Assembly (NCBI RefSeq): GCF_025685625.1
Contig: NZ_JAGSYI010000006.1
Coordinates: 124,001 to 188,000, forward strand
DNA from: Acidicapsa acidisoli
Lineage (GTDB): Bacteria > Acidobacteriota > Terriglobia > Terriglobales > Acidobacteriaceae
Direction: 5' to 3'
Length of the DNA: 64,000 nucleotides
The notes beneath the pieces are model-generated. The model made no database searches. It had not been told where the DNA came from and saw nothing but the letters and a program-made list of their open reading frames with translations. The position numbers and the translations under genes were made by a program. Positions within the stretch are counted from its first letter, which is position 1, and each line of letters begins with the position of its first letter. Shown here one piece after another: positions 1-9,727 of the stretch.

Positions 1-786
1 AAGAGCCGTGAGCCCGACATTCACCTTCATACCATTTTGAATCTGTTCACTGTACGCCTCGGGCACGGACACGAAGATACGCATCATGCCGATTCTCGAA
101 ACCCGAAAGAGCTCAGTGCCCAGGCCGCCGTTGCCGGCGTTTACGAGATCGCCGATGTCCGTGCGCCGCTCGGTGATCACGCCGTCAAACGGAGCAATGA
201 TCTTCTCGTAGCGCTGCTCCTGCTCGAGCCACGCAACCTGCGCGGTCGCGGACTGTACGCTGGCTCGCTGCACCGCCTGGTTTTGCAGGTTCTGATCGAG
301 TTCCTGCTGCGAGACGGAGTTGCTTACGATCAGATCCTGGTAGCGCTTTGTGGTGGTGTCTGCCAGTGAAAGAGTGGCTCGCGCCTGGTTGAGCGTTTCG
401 CGGGCCTGCACCAACTGCTGGTCGACCTGTGGTGCATCGATGGTGGCAAGAACCTGACCTGCTTGCACATGCTGGCCGATGTCCGTGTACCACTTCGCTA
501 CGTATCCGTTGACGCGAGCGTAGACCGGTGATTCATCGAAGGCCTGAAGCATGGCCGGCAGGACAAGGTCTTGGCTCGCGTCACCGGGCGCGGCATGGAA
601 AACGGCAACCGGCTCTGCAGCGGAAGCCTGTGTTTGCGTTGCGAGAACCTTTTCGGTTTGCATGCGGGCCGCTACAGTCACCAGTCCGCCTACGCAGAGC
701 ACCGCTGGAAGAACGAGAAACCAAAGCAGTTTCCTACGGCCGGAAGCCTGGACTCTCTTTGTTGGTTGATTCGATCGCTGGTTCAT
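1..786 (-). CDS. RND efflux periplasmic adaptor (membrane fusion protein), 3' end cut by window
   Basis: HlyD/AcrA-type adaptor that links an inner-membrane RND pump to an outer-membrane channel. The frame is open from an ATG at 786 to the window edge (262 codons seen). It shows a basic N-terminus, one membrane segment at about residues 20-41, a lipoyl-like half motif (GQHVQAGQVLATIDAP), a Gln/Ala-rich helical hairpin (around LVQARETLNQARATL), then the returning beta domain (IIAPFDGVITERRTDIGDLV). The start is supported by GGGAGGAAGCAA just before the ATG. It lies 16 bases after the stop of the RND gene, so the two form an operon. An outer-membrane factor may follow outside the window. Confidence in the family is high; the substrate is unknown. 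Confidence 0.9.
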   Translation of the reverse strand, partial: MNQRSNQPTKRVQASGRRKLLWFLVLPAVLCVGGLVTVAARMQTEKVLATQTQASAAEPVAVFHAAPGDASQDLVLPAMLQAFDESPVYARVNGYVAKWYTDIGQHVQAGQVLATIDAPQVDQQLVQARETLNQARATLSLADTTTKRYQDLIVSNSVSQQELDQNLQNQAVQRASVQSATAQVAWLEQEQRYEKIIAPFDGVITERRTDIGDLVNAGNGGLGTELFRVSRIGMMRIFVSVPEAYSEQIQNGMKVNVGLTAL

Positions 787-802
787 TTGCTTCCTCCCAA
801 AA

Positions 803-3800
803 TTAGCGGTGTTTCCGCATCACGCGTTCGACAAGGTGAATCATCCGCCCCAGAAATCCTGTCGCATGCCCGTTCGTCCGAAGCTCGCACTGGCAACCCA
901 GGGCCAATTCGCCGGCCCCTTCCGGATGCAAGGCGGAGGATGGAGTGCCGGGCCCATCTGCATTTTTCTTCTGCCGAATTAACGCAAAGACGGTCGGCAC
1001 GAAGAAGAGCGTGGCCACTGTCGCTAGAAGCAGGCCGCCAATTACGGCGCGTCCAAGCGGCGCATTCTGTTCTCCGCCTTCTCCCATGCCCAGCGCCATC
1101 GGCACCATGCCGATCATCATCGCAGTTGCGGTCATCATTACGGGACGCAGCCGTGTTGCGCCGGCTTCGACGGCCGAACGGAATGCGTCCTTCGTCTCAC
1201 TGAAGCGTTGGTTGGCAAAGCTGATGACCAGAATGCTGTTAGCTGTCGCCACGCCAACACTCATAATTGCCCCCATCAGTGCGGGAACGCTGAGCGGAGT
1301 GCGCGTCAAGAACAGCATCCAGCAGATACCGGACAGCGCACCGGGTAATGCTGTGATGATGATGAAAGCCTCGCTCCAGGACTGGAAGTTGACTACGAGG
1401 AGCAGATAGGCCAGCGCGATTGCAAAAGCAAGGCCGCCGAGAAGCCCGACGAAAGAAGACTGCATGGTTTCGACCTGACCGCGTGTGACGAGGTGACTGC
1501 CTCGCGGCAGAGTCTTCTCCGCTCGCTGCGTAATCTTTGCAACGTCGCTTGCGACTGAACCAAGATCGCGGCCCTGCGCGGTGGCGAAGACATCGATCAC
1601 CGGCTGAACGTTGTAGTGACTGACGTCCGCTGCCTCTTCCGTAGGATGCATCGAGCTCAGATTTTCAAGAAGCTGAGGCGCGCCGGTTCCGGGCATGCCA
1701 GTTCCTGAGCTGTTGGTTGCAAGAGCAGCAGATGAAGGCGCGCTGATGGGAATTGTGCGCACGGCATCGAGCGAATTGATCTTGTACTGTGGCGTTTGCA
1801 CGACCAGAAAGTAGGAGACGCCGTTCTTCGGATTGAGCCAGAGATTCGGACTTGTCTGCAAGCTGGAACTCAGCGATACCAGCATGCTGTTGGCGACGTC
1901 CGATTCGGTTAAACCCATCTGCTGCGCGCGTACTCGATCTACGTTGAACTGCAGGCGAGGTTCGTCGAACTGCTGGCCGATGTACACGTCGACGGCTCCG
2001 GGAATATGCCGTATCTGCGCGGCGATCTGCTTTGCGACTTCCATGTTGGCGACAAGATCCTTGCCCACAATCTGAATATCGATGGGCGCAGGCACTCCAA
2101 CGTTCAACGTCTGGCAGACAATATCCGCCGGCTCGAAGAAGAACGTCGTTCCAGGAAACTTGTTCGACAGCTCAGTGCGCAATTGCGAGACGTAATCGGC
2201 CGTCGGTTGATGCTTCGGCTGCAATGATCCAAGTACCTCGGCGTCCGCGTTGCCGATGGTGCCGCCGTTGCTGTACGAAAGATTGATACCGCTCACCGGA
2301 AGCCCGATGTTATCGAGAAGCCCTCCAAGCTCCGAGGAGGGAATGGTCTTGCGAATGGTGCGCTCCACCTGATCGACCAGGCGAGCCGTCTCTTCAATGC
2401 GTGTTCCGGTCTGAGCACGAACGTGCAAGCGGAATTGGCCCGAATCCACTTCGGGGAAAAAGTCTCTTCCCAGAAACGGTGCAAGCAGCAGGCTGAGAAG
2501 ACAGAAGCCCAGGAATCCGCTTGCAAAGAGTTTTCTGTTGGCGATGCAAGCTTGAAGAACATTCTCATATCTCCCCTGCAGCCGCTCAAACGCATGCTCG
2601 AATCGCTGATGAAGGCGCGCAAACCATCCCGCATTCGCAGCATTCGCGTTCTTGCGATGCTCAACTTCGGCGCGCATCAGGAATTTCACCAGTGTGGGCA
2701 CGATGGTGCGCGAAAAGAAATACGAAGCCAACAGCGCGAAGATCACTGCTTCGGCCAAGGGGACGAACAGATACCGCGGAACACCGTGAAGAAGGAACAT
2801 CGGCACAAAGACGATGCAGATGCACAGGGTTGAAACGAAGGCAGGCACGGCGATTTCCTGCGCGCTGTCGAGGATCGCCTGTTCCAGCGGCTTGCCCGCA
2901 GCTAGTTGACGCTCGGCGTTTTCGATTTCGACTGTCGCATCGTCCACGAGAATTCCGACTGCTAGCGCGAGGCCGCCCAGTGTCATGATGTTGATGGTCT
3001 GGCCGGTGAGGCTCAGCACCAGCAGCGACGTGAGGATAGAGAGCGGGATGGAAACGCAGATGATCAGCGTTGCACGCCAACTGCCGAGAAAGACGAGAAT
3101 CAGGATTGAAGTAAGCGCAGCGGCAATCGTTCCCTCACGAATGACTCCATTGAGCGATGCCTTCACAAAGATCGACTGGTCGAAAAGCGGCCGCATCACC
3201 AGCTCAGGCGGAAGAGTGGTTGCAATCTTGGGCAGCGCCGCGCGTATCGCGGAGACTACGGAAAGCGTCGACGCATTGCCGGACTTGAGCACCGTGAGCA
3301 ACACGCCCCGGTGTCCATCCTGATTCACGATGTTGGTTTGGACCGCGAAGCCATCGTGCACGTGGGCAATGTCACCCAGATGAATCGTGGCGCTGCTTAC
3401 GGTCTTCACCGGGATGTCGTTTAGTTGTTGAATCGTCTCGGGAGTCCCATTCAATCCGACGTTATATTCCCGCGCTCCGATCTTGGCGGTGCCGGTGGGC
3501 AATACGATGTTCTGAGCATTTACCGCGGAGACAATGTCCTGCGGTGAAAGGCCGGTGGAGAGCAGCTTCTGCGAATCAATATCCACCATGATTTGCCGCA
3601 CCTTGCCGCCGTAAGGAATCGGCACAGCGGCTCCGGGAATGGTGGCGAGTTGCGGACGGATGAAGTTGGTGGCGTAATCATTCAGTTGTTGTTCGCTGAG
3701 GTTTTTTCCGCTCAAGCCTATCTGCAAAATCGGAACGGTCGAAGCGCTGTAGCGAATCACCAGAGGCGGCTGAATACCGGGCGGCAACTGCTTCATTGTG

Positions 3801-4144
3801 GCCTGCGCTTCGGCGATCACTTCGGCGATGGCGCCATCCACATTGGCGCCGGGCTGCAGGTAGACCTTAACAACCGCAACGCCATAGAGCGACTGTGATT
3901 CGATGTGCTCGATGTTGTCGACGGTCGTGGTGAGGGCCCGCTCATAAACAGACGTGATGCGGTCGCCCATTTCGCTGGGCGCAAGCCCGCTGTAGGTCCA
4001 GATGATGCTCACGACCGGAATGTTGATCTCCGGGAAGATATCGACCGGCGTACGCATCAACATCACTGGTGCGAAGAGAAACAGCACGAGCGCCAGGACG
4101 ATAAACGTGTAGGGCCGCGAAAGTGCAATTCTGACAATCCACAT
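803..4144 (-). CDS. RND efflux transporter, AcrB/HAE-like inner-membrane pump
   Basis: Proton-driven resistance-nodulation-division pump of about 1113 residues. Visible features are the N-terminal helix (MWIVRIALSRPYTFIV), a large periplasmic loop, and the TM4 proton-relay motif VDDATVEIEN with paired Asp near residue 401. A second half repeats the layout and ends in helices (GRAVIGGLLLATVATLFFVP). The ATG at 4144 was chosen because MWIVRxAL is the usual family start. A GTG five codons upstream (4159) is in frame but has no better ribosome site. About 60 polar residues follow the last helix, longer than typical AcrB. It follows the two-component genes on the same strand and precedes the adaptor, so regulation by that system is likely but inferred. 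Drug or metal specificity cannot be read. Confidence 0.92.
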   Translation of the reverse strand: MWIVRIALSRPYTFIVLALVLFLFAPVMLMRTPVDIFPEINIPVVSIIWTYSGLAPSEMGDRITSVYERALTTTVDNIEHIESQSLYGVAVVKVYLQPGANVDGAIAEVIAEAQATMKQLPPGIQPPLVIRYSASTVPILQIGLSGKNLSEQQLNDYATNFIRPQLATIPGAAVPIPYGGKVRQIMVDIDSQKLLSTGLSPQDIVSAVNAQNIVLPTGTAKIGAREYNVGLNGTPETIQQLNDIPVKTVSSATIHLGDIAHVHDGFAVQTNIVNQDGHRGVLLTVLKSGNASTLSVVSAIRAALPKIATTLPPELVMRPLFDQSIFVKASLNGVIREGTIAAALTSILILVFLGSWRATLIICVSIPLSILTSLLVLSLTGQTINIMTLGGLALAVGILVDDATVEIENAERQLAAGKPLEQAILDSAQEIAVPAFVSTLCICIVFVPMFLLHGVPRYLFVPLAEAVIFALLASYFFSRTIVPTLVKFLMRAEVEHRKNANAANAGWFARLHQRFEHAFERLQGRYENVLQACIANRKLFASGFLGFCLLSLLLAPFLGRDFFPEVDSGQFRLHVRAQTGTRIEETARLVDQVERTIRKTIPSSELGGLLDNIGLPVSGINLSYSNGGTIGNADAEVLGSLQPKHQPTADYVSQLRTELSNKFPGTTFFFEPADIVCQTLNVGVPAPIDIQIVGKDLVANMEVAKQIAAQIRHIPGAVDVYIGQQFDEPRLQFNVDRVRAQQMGLTESDVANSMLVSLSSSLQTSPNLWLNPKNGVSYFLVVQTPQYKINSLDAVRTIPISAPSSAALATNSSGTGMPGTGAPQLLENLSSMHPTEEAADVSHYNVQPVIDVFATAQGRDLGSVASDVAKITQRAEKTLPRGSHLVTRGQVETMQSSFVGLLGGLAFAIALAYLLLVVNFQSWSEAFIIITALPGALSGICWMLFLTRTPLSVPALMGAIMSVGVATANSILVISFANQRFSETKDAFRSAVEAGATRLRPVMMTATAMMIGMVPMALGMGEGGEQNAPLGRAVIGGLLLATVATLFFVPTVFALIRQKKNADGPGTPSSALHPEGAGELALGCQCELRTNGHATGFLGRMIHLVERVMRKHR

Positions 4145-4290
4145 AGAAGGCTCAGGCACTTGCGGGAGGGTGGGAATGTGTGATTGAAGAGAACCAGTCC
4201 CAGTGCCTGAATTCAGACTATGGATATTCGTGAGAGTACGAAACGCGAGACTAGGCAGGTATGCACTAACTCTTTCGGGTGTATTCCGAA

Positions 4291-4920
4291 TTAAAGATGA
4301 AGAATGCCTCGTCGCAGCGCCACGGTGACGGCTTCCGTTCGATCGTTGACCTCGAGCTTCTCAAGTATGTTCTTCACATGCATCTTCACGGTGTCTTCAG
4401 CAATTCCAAGCGCGGCGCCGACCTCTTTGTTCCGTTTGCCAGCGGCAATTTCAGCGAGCACTTGCAGCTCCCGATCGGTGAGCTTCTCGGAGCCCAGATG
4501 TTCCGCAATCTTCTCCGCTACAGAACCTGGAATATGCCGCCGTCCGGCATGCACTGTACGAATGGCAGCGAGCAATTCGTCACGTCCTGTTCCTTTCACA
4601 ACGTAGCCTCGCGCACCAGCTGCAAAGGCGCGCTGGATGTCGGCGTCTCCTTCGTATGAGGTCAGAACGATGACCTGACGGCCGGACTCATGCGCGAGGA
4701 TCTGGCGAGTGAGTTCGTGTCCGCTCATATCCTTGAGCCGCAGGTCCACGAGAGCGATATCGATGGCCAAGGCGCGAAGGAGATGCAGGGCCTCGGCTCC
4801 GGATTCGGCCTCGCCAGCCAGTTCCATGTCAGGCTGCAAGGCAATGATGCTCGCAAGGCCTTCGCGAACGATAGGATGGTCGTCCACGCATAGGATTCGG
4901 ATTTTCTTCGTCGAACTCAC
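4291..4920 (-). CDS. LuxR/NarL-type response regulator
   Basis: DNA-binding response regulator of 209 residues. The receiver domain has the acidic pair (VDDHP, residues 13-14), phospho-acceptor Asp59 (ALVDLRLKDMSG) and the conserved Lys (YVVKGTG). The C-terminal HTH is GerE/LuxR type (LTDRELQVLAEIAAGKRNKE, then TVKMHVKNILEKL). The start is a GTG at 4920 whose bases overlap the TGA of the kinase gene (GTGA, 4-base overlap), preceded by GAGAGGAGAAAGAGAA. An open frame runs 17 codons further upstream but lies inside the kinase gene. The coupled kinase is its partner. The next gene downstream on the strand is the RND pump, 146 bases away, a plausible target. Confidence 0.93.
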   Translation of the reverse strand: MSSTKKIRILCVDDHPIVREGLASIIALQPDMELAGEAESGAEALHLLRALAIDIALVDLRLKDMSGHELTRQILAHESGRQVIVLTSYEGDADIQRAFAAGARGYVVKGTGRDELLAAIRTVHAGRRHIPGSVAEKIAEHLGSEKLTDRELQVLAEIAAGKRNKEVGAALGIAEDTVKMHVKNILEKLEVNDRTEAVTVALRRGILHL

Positions 4921-7900
4921 TTCTCTTTCTCCTCTCGCGGTCGCAAACGAAAAGGTTCCCACAATCGCCATCCAGAGCGATTGTCCGCTTCGCCAGCCGA
5001 GTCCTTTTGATACGCTCGGATTCCTGGAACCGAGATGAGCACCGTTGTTCCGCTTCGCGGCGCACTTTGTATCATAAACTCAGCTCTTATGCGGGCTGCG
5101 CGTTCGCGCATACCGACAAGTCCATAGTGGCCCGGTGCTCCCGCTCGCAACACTGTCTCGTCAACGCCCGGTCCCTCGTCGTGAACACTCAAATCGAGAG
5201 ATGCCCGGCCAAAATGGAGGCGCACCGTAATCGCTGCTTCGCCTGCATGCTTCAACGCATTGCGCAATGCTTCCTGTCCTATCTCACTTAAATCCTCGGC
5301 AATTTCAGGACACAATGGCCGTTCGTTTCCTTCCATGAGATATCGCACGGGTATCCGGTCCTTGTCCGGATACGCTTCCGCGGTTCTTCTCAGCGCCTCC
5401 AGAAGCGTCGGTCCGGTAATCGTGCGATCGCGCAGGGACTGGAGGGTGAGCCGTCCGCTTGCGATTGCGGAACGCGAAAGAAACAGGGCTCGCTGAAGCG
5501 GTTTCTTCGCGCCCGTGTCTTCTTGTATGAGGTCGTGTGCAACCTCCAATTGCATTCCGATGCCCACCATCTCCTGAAGGAGATGGTCGTGAAGTTCCTG
5601 CGCAATGCGGGTGCGTTCTTCGACACGTTCCTCATACCGCAATTTCATCATCCGCTGCGCTGTTCTCAACCGGACTCTGAAAATAATGAGCACGCAGGCG
5701 AGTACGACGGCTGCGCATAGCAGTCCGAACCAGAGGGTTTGAAAGTACGCGGGAGCAAGGATGAAGTCCAGTGTGGCTCCGGTATCATTCCACACGCCGT
5801 CACTGTTTGCCGCCAGGACGCGAAACATATAGCGACGCGGAGGCAGGTTTGTGTAAGATGCCTCGCGCCGCGATCCGCCGTCGTGCCATTCCCGGTCGAA
5901 GCCCACGAGCCGGTATCGAAAGCGCACCTTTCGCGGATCGGACATGCATAGTCCAGTGAACGAAATTTGAATGCTGTGCGTAAGCGGCTGCAATCTGATT
6001 GCCCGCGAGAGATCGACCTGCTGCCCGTCGGCTTCGAGTCCCAGGATTTGAATTGGTGGAGGGATCGGGTTTGTTCGCAGGTGTGCCGGGTCGACGACAG
6101 CGATACCCTGCGAGGTTGTCAGCCAGAGACGACCATCCGGCGCAAGGACAGCTGGAGCGTTGCCTTCCCGATCGGGGCTGTTCTCGATTCCATCTCCATC
6201 GTCAAAGAGCTTGCCCTGAATCCCTTCGGTGCTTGAAGACGCGTTGTTACGGAGTTCCCGCGCATCGAGGCGCGCGACGCCGAAGTTATATCCAAGCCAG
6301 ATATTTCCGCCGACGTCAGGGATCGCCCATAGCAGCCGGTCGCCGGGCAAACCGCTCTTTGTATTCCTGCACTCGAAGTGTTCGCCGTTAGAGAAGCACA
6401 GGCCGCGTTCCGTGGCCGCCCAGAGCTCTCCTGCGGCCCCTTCGGATAGTCCGCGAACTTCGCCCCCCGACAAACCGTCCTGCGGCGAATATGCGTGGAA
6501 TTTACCATCCCGATAGTTGACGATGCCGCCGTTCTCCAGGCCGAACCAGATCACGCCATCGCGACTACTGTACATGGCTGTGATCGTCTGCCGGACAAGG
6601 GAGCTGTCTGTAACTGGCGCAGCAGGCTGGCTGGGCTTTTGGTAGAAGAGTCCTTTATCGGTGTCATAGAGCCAAAGCGTTCCAGTTGAATCTTCGGCGA
6701 GCTCCGTAACCGCAAGGAAGTTCGCATCCTGGCGCAGGGACGCGATGCGCCCATCTGTCCACTGCATGAGCCCACCTCTGGTTCCTATCCATAGTCTCTG
6801 ATCCCGGCCCATCAGCAGGGAGAGAATTCGTGTTCCTCGCAGATAGACGGCATGTTGCTCGCCGACTATTTGCTCAAGGCCTTCTGAAGTGCCAAGCCAG
6901 ACGGAGTTATCTCTCCCCGCGGCGATTGAGGTGACGGTGTCGCTGAGCAAGCCTTCGCGACGGGTTAGCGAAAGGATACCGTTTCGCCGCAGCCGATCGA
7001 GACCGTTTTCGGTCGCCGCCCAGAGATTGTGTTCTCGGTCTTCAAAGAGAAATCGCACGAAATCACTGGAGAGTCCCTCACCGCGCGTAAATCGCTCCTC
7101 GGATGCGTGTCCATCTGCAGGCGTGAGGCGAAGGACGCCGCTCCCCAGCAGGGCGATCCATACGTTTCCGTCGCTGTCAACAGTCGCTCCCGAGATCGTG
7201 GACGGTTTGGGAAGAGGTGCTTTTGACTGCCAGATCGTCTTCCCGCTCCCCGGCGACTGCAAGCTGCCGTGTTCGTCGAGCAATTCGAGGCGACCATCCG
7301 GAGTATGCAAGAGCCATGATCGGAGAGTCGGGGATGGGGCTGGGGATTGGGCCGGGAATTGGATCATCCGGCCTTGCAAGTCAACGTGAAATACTCCCTT
7401 GCCGGTGGTGATCCATTCGCTGCCGTCGCGGTCCTGCTGTGGTCCGGAGAGCCAGCCCATCGGCAGATCAAGAGGTGGCCGCAGAGACTGGAGAGTCGTT
7501 GCATCGAGATGCCAGAGGGCTTTGCTGGTCGCTACCCAGAGAGAACCGTCTTGCGCCTCCTGAATCGATTCCACGTAGGAACGCAGCGGGCTGGTTTGAA
7601 GATCGCCGTTCCGCATCTTTCCGAGCAGGCCGCTACCCGTCCCCAGAAGCAGGTCTCCCGTGCGGAGGAGATTCAGGGTTGTCACACGTCCAAGCGGCTG
7701 GCCATTCGGTCTGACCGAGCGCCACTGCGTGAATTGCACTCCGTCGAAGCGCACCAGGCCGTCGGCTGTACCAAGCCAGAGGAAGCCGTCGGGGGTCTGC
7801 GCAACTGCATAAATGAAGGTCGAGGGGAGTCCGTCTTTGTGCCCCCATGCGGTTACCGAGTATTGAGCCGTCGTTTGAGTGGCATGGATTTGCCGGCACG

Positions 7901-7979
7901 GCGCAAGCCCGCTCAGAACAGCGAAGCCTAACGCCACTTGATAAGCACGCCTCAAACGCCGCTCATTCCACACACCCAT
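4917..7979 (-). CDS. Beta-propeller (Reg_prop/Y_Y_Y) sensor histidine kinase
   Basis: Membrane sensor kinase of 1020 residues. The N-terminus is signal-like (VALGFAVLSGLAPCRQIHA). It is followed by about 600 residues of repeats of the form 'dGslWvaT..GL.r' (for example GFLWLGTADGLVRFDG, SVWLGTSEGLEQI), a periplasmic two-component propeller. A Y_Y_Y-type Ig-like domain (VRFRYRLVGFDREWHDGG) precedes one membrane helix (around FGLLCAAVVLACVLIIFRV). The cytoplasmic part is HisKA_3 type, with phospho-accepting His near residue 796 (RIAQELHDHLLQEMVGIGMQ) and an ATPase domain (EIGQEALRNALKHA, DEGPGVDE, HYGLVGMRERA). It resembles Bacteroides HTCS sensors, but the regulator is a separate protein. Such propellers often sense carbohydrate; here the downstream genes are an efflux pump. 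Confidence 0.92.
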   Translation of the reverse strand: MGVWNERRLRRAYQVALGFAVLSGLAPCRQIHATQTTAQYSVTAWGHKDGLPSTFIYAVAQTPDGFLWLGTADGLVRFDGVQFTQWRSVRPNGQPLGRVTTLNLLRTGDLLLGTGSGLLGKMRNGDLQTSPLRSYVESIQEAQDGSLWVATSKALWHLDATTLQSLRPPLDLPMGWLSGPQQDRDGSEWITTGKGVFHVDLQGRMIQFPAQSPAPSPTLRSWLLHTPDGRLELLDEHGSLQSPGSGKTIWQSKAPLPKPSTISGATVDSDGNVWIALLGSGVLRLTPADGHASEERFTRGEGLSSDFVRFLFEDREHNLWAATENGLDRLRRNGILSLTRREGLLSDTVTSIAAGRDNSVWLGTSEGLEQIVGEQHAVYLRGTRILSLLMGRDQRLWIGTRGGLMQWTDGRIASLRQDANFLAVTELAEDSTGTLWLYDTDKGLFYQKPSQPAAPVTDSSLVRQTITAMYSSRDGVIWFGLENGGIVNYRDGKFHAYSPQDGLSGGEVRGLSEGAAGELWAATERGLCFSNGEHFECRNTKSGLPGDRLLWAIPDVGGNIWLGYNFGVARLDARELRNNASSSTEGIQGKLFDDGDGIENSPDREGNAPAVLAPDGRLWLTTSQGIAVVDPAHLRTNPIPPPIQILGLEADGQQVDLSRAIRLQPLTHSIQISFTGLCMSDPRKVRFRYRLVGFDREWHDGGSRREASYTNLPPRRYMFRVLAANSDGVWNDTGATLDFILAPAYFQTLWFGLLCAAVVLACVLIIFRVRLRTAQRMMKLRYEERVEERTRIAQELHDHLLQEMVGIGMQLEVAHDLIQEDTGAKKPLQRALFLSRSAIASGRLTLQSLRDRTITGPTLLEALRRTAEAYPDKDRIPVRYLMEGNERPLCPEIAEDLSEIGQEALRNALKHAGEAAITVRLHFGRASLDLSVHDEGPGVDETVLRAGAPGHYGLVGMRERAARIRAEFMIQSAPRSGTTVLISVPGIRAYQKDSAGEADNRSGWRLWEPFRLRPREEKEK

Positions 7980-8054
7980 ATTCTAAGAGTTGCCTTCTGG
8001 CGGCGCTTAGGTACCGATCAAAACTGAGTTCAACGGTGAGTATGCGCCGTCGAC

Positions 8055-8085
8055 GCGGGCCGCGCAAATCTATTTTGCGGCCCGC
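8055..8085 (-). terminator. Terminator-like hairpin across the stop codon of the peroxidase gene
   Basis: Perfect 9-base arms GCGGGCCGC (8055-8063) and GCGGCCCGC (8077-8085), with a 13-base AT-rich loop that contains the TAG stop at 8070-8072. No clear U-run follows on the minus strand, so it may be an RNA-stabilising or rho-assisted structure. Confidence 0.45.
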
Positions 8086-9602
8086 TGGCTTGGGATTTTG
8101 TAACCGTCGGTGAGCGTCTTCATGAAAGCGACAACGGCATCTTCTTCCTCGTTCGTCAGCTTGAGGTTGCCGAGCTGGCGCTTATTCATATTGGTTGGAT
8201 TTTCGGGCGTGGGCCAGCAGGTCACTTTTTCTCCGGGATCGTTGGGCCCGCACCTGGGAAGAACATCCCGCGTGTTGTAGAAGTGCATGACATCCTTGAG
8301 GTTCTTGAAGTAGCCATTGTGCATGTACGCCTTCACAAAATCGGGAGTTGGCCGCATATCCACATTGCGAAGTGTGGGCACCTGGTACTTGCCGTCGAAC
8401 TTAGGCGCCAACTGAATCCATCCGGAGTCGGGATTCAGTTGCCCACTCAGGCTTTTCAGCTTGCGCAGAAAATGTCCTACTCCTGCATCGACATATGCCG
8501 TTCCGTCAGGATTGGCGCTATAGCCGCGCTGGTCGGGCGCTTCTTCGTAGTAGTACTGCAATGCGGAATTCCGCGGAACACCGAGGTTACTGGCAGTGAA
8601 ATCGGTGAACAGCGGCTCTTCTCCCGGGCCGCCGTCGCGATGACATTCATTACATCTGGCTTTGCCCCGGAACAGTTCATAACCCAGCTTTTCCTGGGCC
8701 GTGAATTGATCTTTCCCTGCCTGCACTGCGTCATACTTCGATGTAAACGGGCTTACCTCCGGCGAGAATTCGTACGCGGAGATCGCCAGGGCGAAGCCGT
8801 CATAGACATGATCGGACCGAGCCCGGTCTGACGCACTGAGATGGACAGGATACTGATCGTTCTCGGGTGGCGGTCCTGGAGTTGAACAGATTTTTTCGAC
8901 GTTCTCAGGCCATTGAATGCGGAACGAATCTATCCCCCACACCGTCTCAAAGAGCTTGCGATAGGGAGCAGAGGAAAGACGGAAGGCGATACAGGCTGAA
9001 TCCGGTAATCCCATTTCAACAGGATTCGTAGGCGGTCCCTGCGCTTGTTCAGCGCTTGGACTCTGCAACCGATAGCCGCTGGCGCGCATATCCCAGAAAT
9101 TGCCGCCGACAAAATCGCCTTGCAGTTCGTTGAAGTGGAGCACGGGCGCGAAGGGAGCATACATGTAGCTCTGCGGCTTTCGATTGCTGAACCGGGTTCG
9201 CTCGGACCCTGGATACGATACCGTAGTTTCATTCAGAGACTGAATTGGCCCGGTGAATCCCGTTTCCGGCATGTGACAGAAACTGCACGCTTCGTTCTGA
9301 TGGACAGAGAAATGCTTGTCGAAGAGCAGCAACTTGCCCAGAGTCCGCACCTGCCCCTGGCGATCGAGGGTGGTACTTACTGCATGGCCAAGAGTATCTG
9401 CCTCGATCCGGTCTACTTCGGCCTCGACTCTCGCCACCTCCTTGTCGAAATCGGGCGGCATCCGGCCTGCTGGCTTGGCCGACGATTTTGCTTCGTCTGA
9501 AGCGGCAGCTCGCACAACTCGGCGCTTATAGCCGGTTGAAAAGATGACCGCACCCAATACGAGAGAACCTGTCACCAACAGGGAAATTGCACGAACGCCC
9601 AT
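8070..9602 (-). CDS. Di-haem cytochrome c peroxidase / MauG-family protein
   Basis: Periplasmic di-haem protein of 510 residues. One N-terminal membrane segment (AISLLVTGSLVLGAVIF) is followed by two c-type haem sites: CSFCH in the first third (EACSFCHMPETGFTGP) and CNECH in the second half (ARCNECHRDGGPGEEP). The first haem domain carries the MauG/peroxidase signature GKLLLFDKHFS. The segment AYMHNGYFKNLKDVMHFYNT is the usual region of the second haem's distal ligand. It is longer than classical bacterial peroxidases (about 330-350 residues) through the N-terminal region and an insertion between the haem sites (NPVEMGL to the YDAVQAGKDQF region). The ATG at 9602 has GAGG upstream. It stands alone, divergent from kdsC. 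It could be a true peroxidase or an oxidase of the MauG kind; sequence alone does not decide. Confidence 0.9.
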   Translation of the reverse strand: MGVRAISLLVTGSLVLGAVIFSTGYKRRVVRAAASDEAKSSAKPAGRMPPDFDKEVARVEAEVDRIEADTLGHAVSTTLDRQGQVRTLGKLLLFDKHFSVHQNEACSFCHMPETGFTGPIQSLNETTVSYPGSERTRFSNRKPQSYMYAPFAPVLHFNELQGDFVGGNFWDMRASGYRLQSPSAEQAQGPPTNPVEMGLPDSACIAFRLSSAPYRKLFETVWGIDSFRIQWPENVEKICSTPGPPPENDQYPVHLSASDRARSDHVYDGFALAISAYEFSPEVSPFTSKYDAVQAGKDQFTAQEKLGYELFRGKARCNECHRDGGPGEEPLFTDFTASNLGVPRNSALQYYYEEAPDQRGYSANPDGTAYVDAGVGHFLRKLKSLSGQLNPDSGWIQLAPKFDGKYQVPTLRNVDMRPTPDFVKAYMHNGYFKNLKDVMHFYNTRDVLPRCGPNDPGEKVTCWPTPENPTNMNKRQLGNLKLTNEEEDAVVAFMKTLTDGYKIPSQRAAK

Positions 9603-9727
9603 ATCCGAATGTCCTCAAGTATTAGAGAGCCGAGCGGTTGTTCGAGAGGCACAATTCCGTTGGTCCGCGCAGGAACCACCCGCTTCAGTCGTTTTGGCCC
9701 CTCGTGCCATTGCATTAAAATCGCTGT

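Noticed and set aside
571-1203. 210-codon plus-strand open frame
   Set aside because: Crosses the end of the RND gene and the start of the adaptor gene on the other strand; Arg/Ser-rich shadow.
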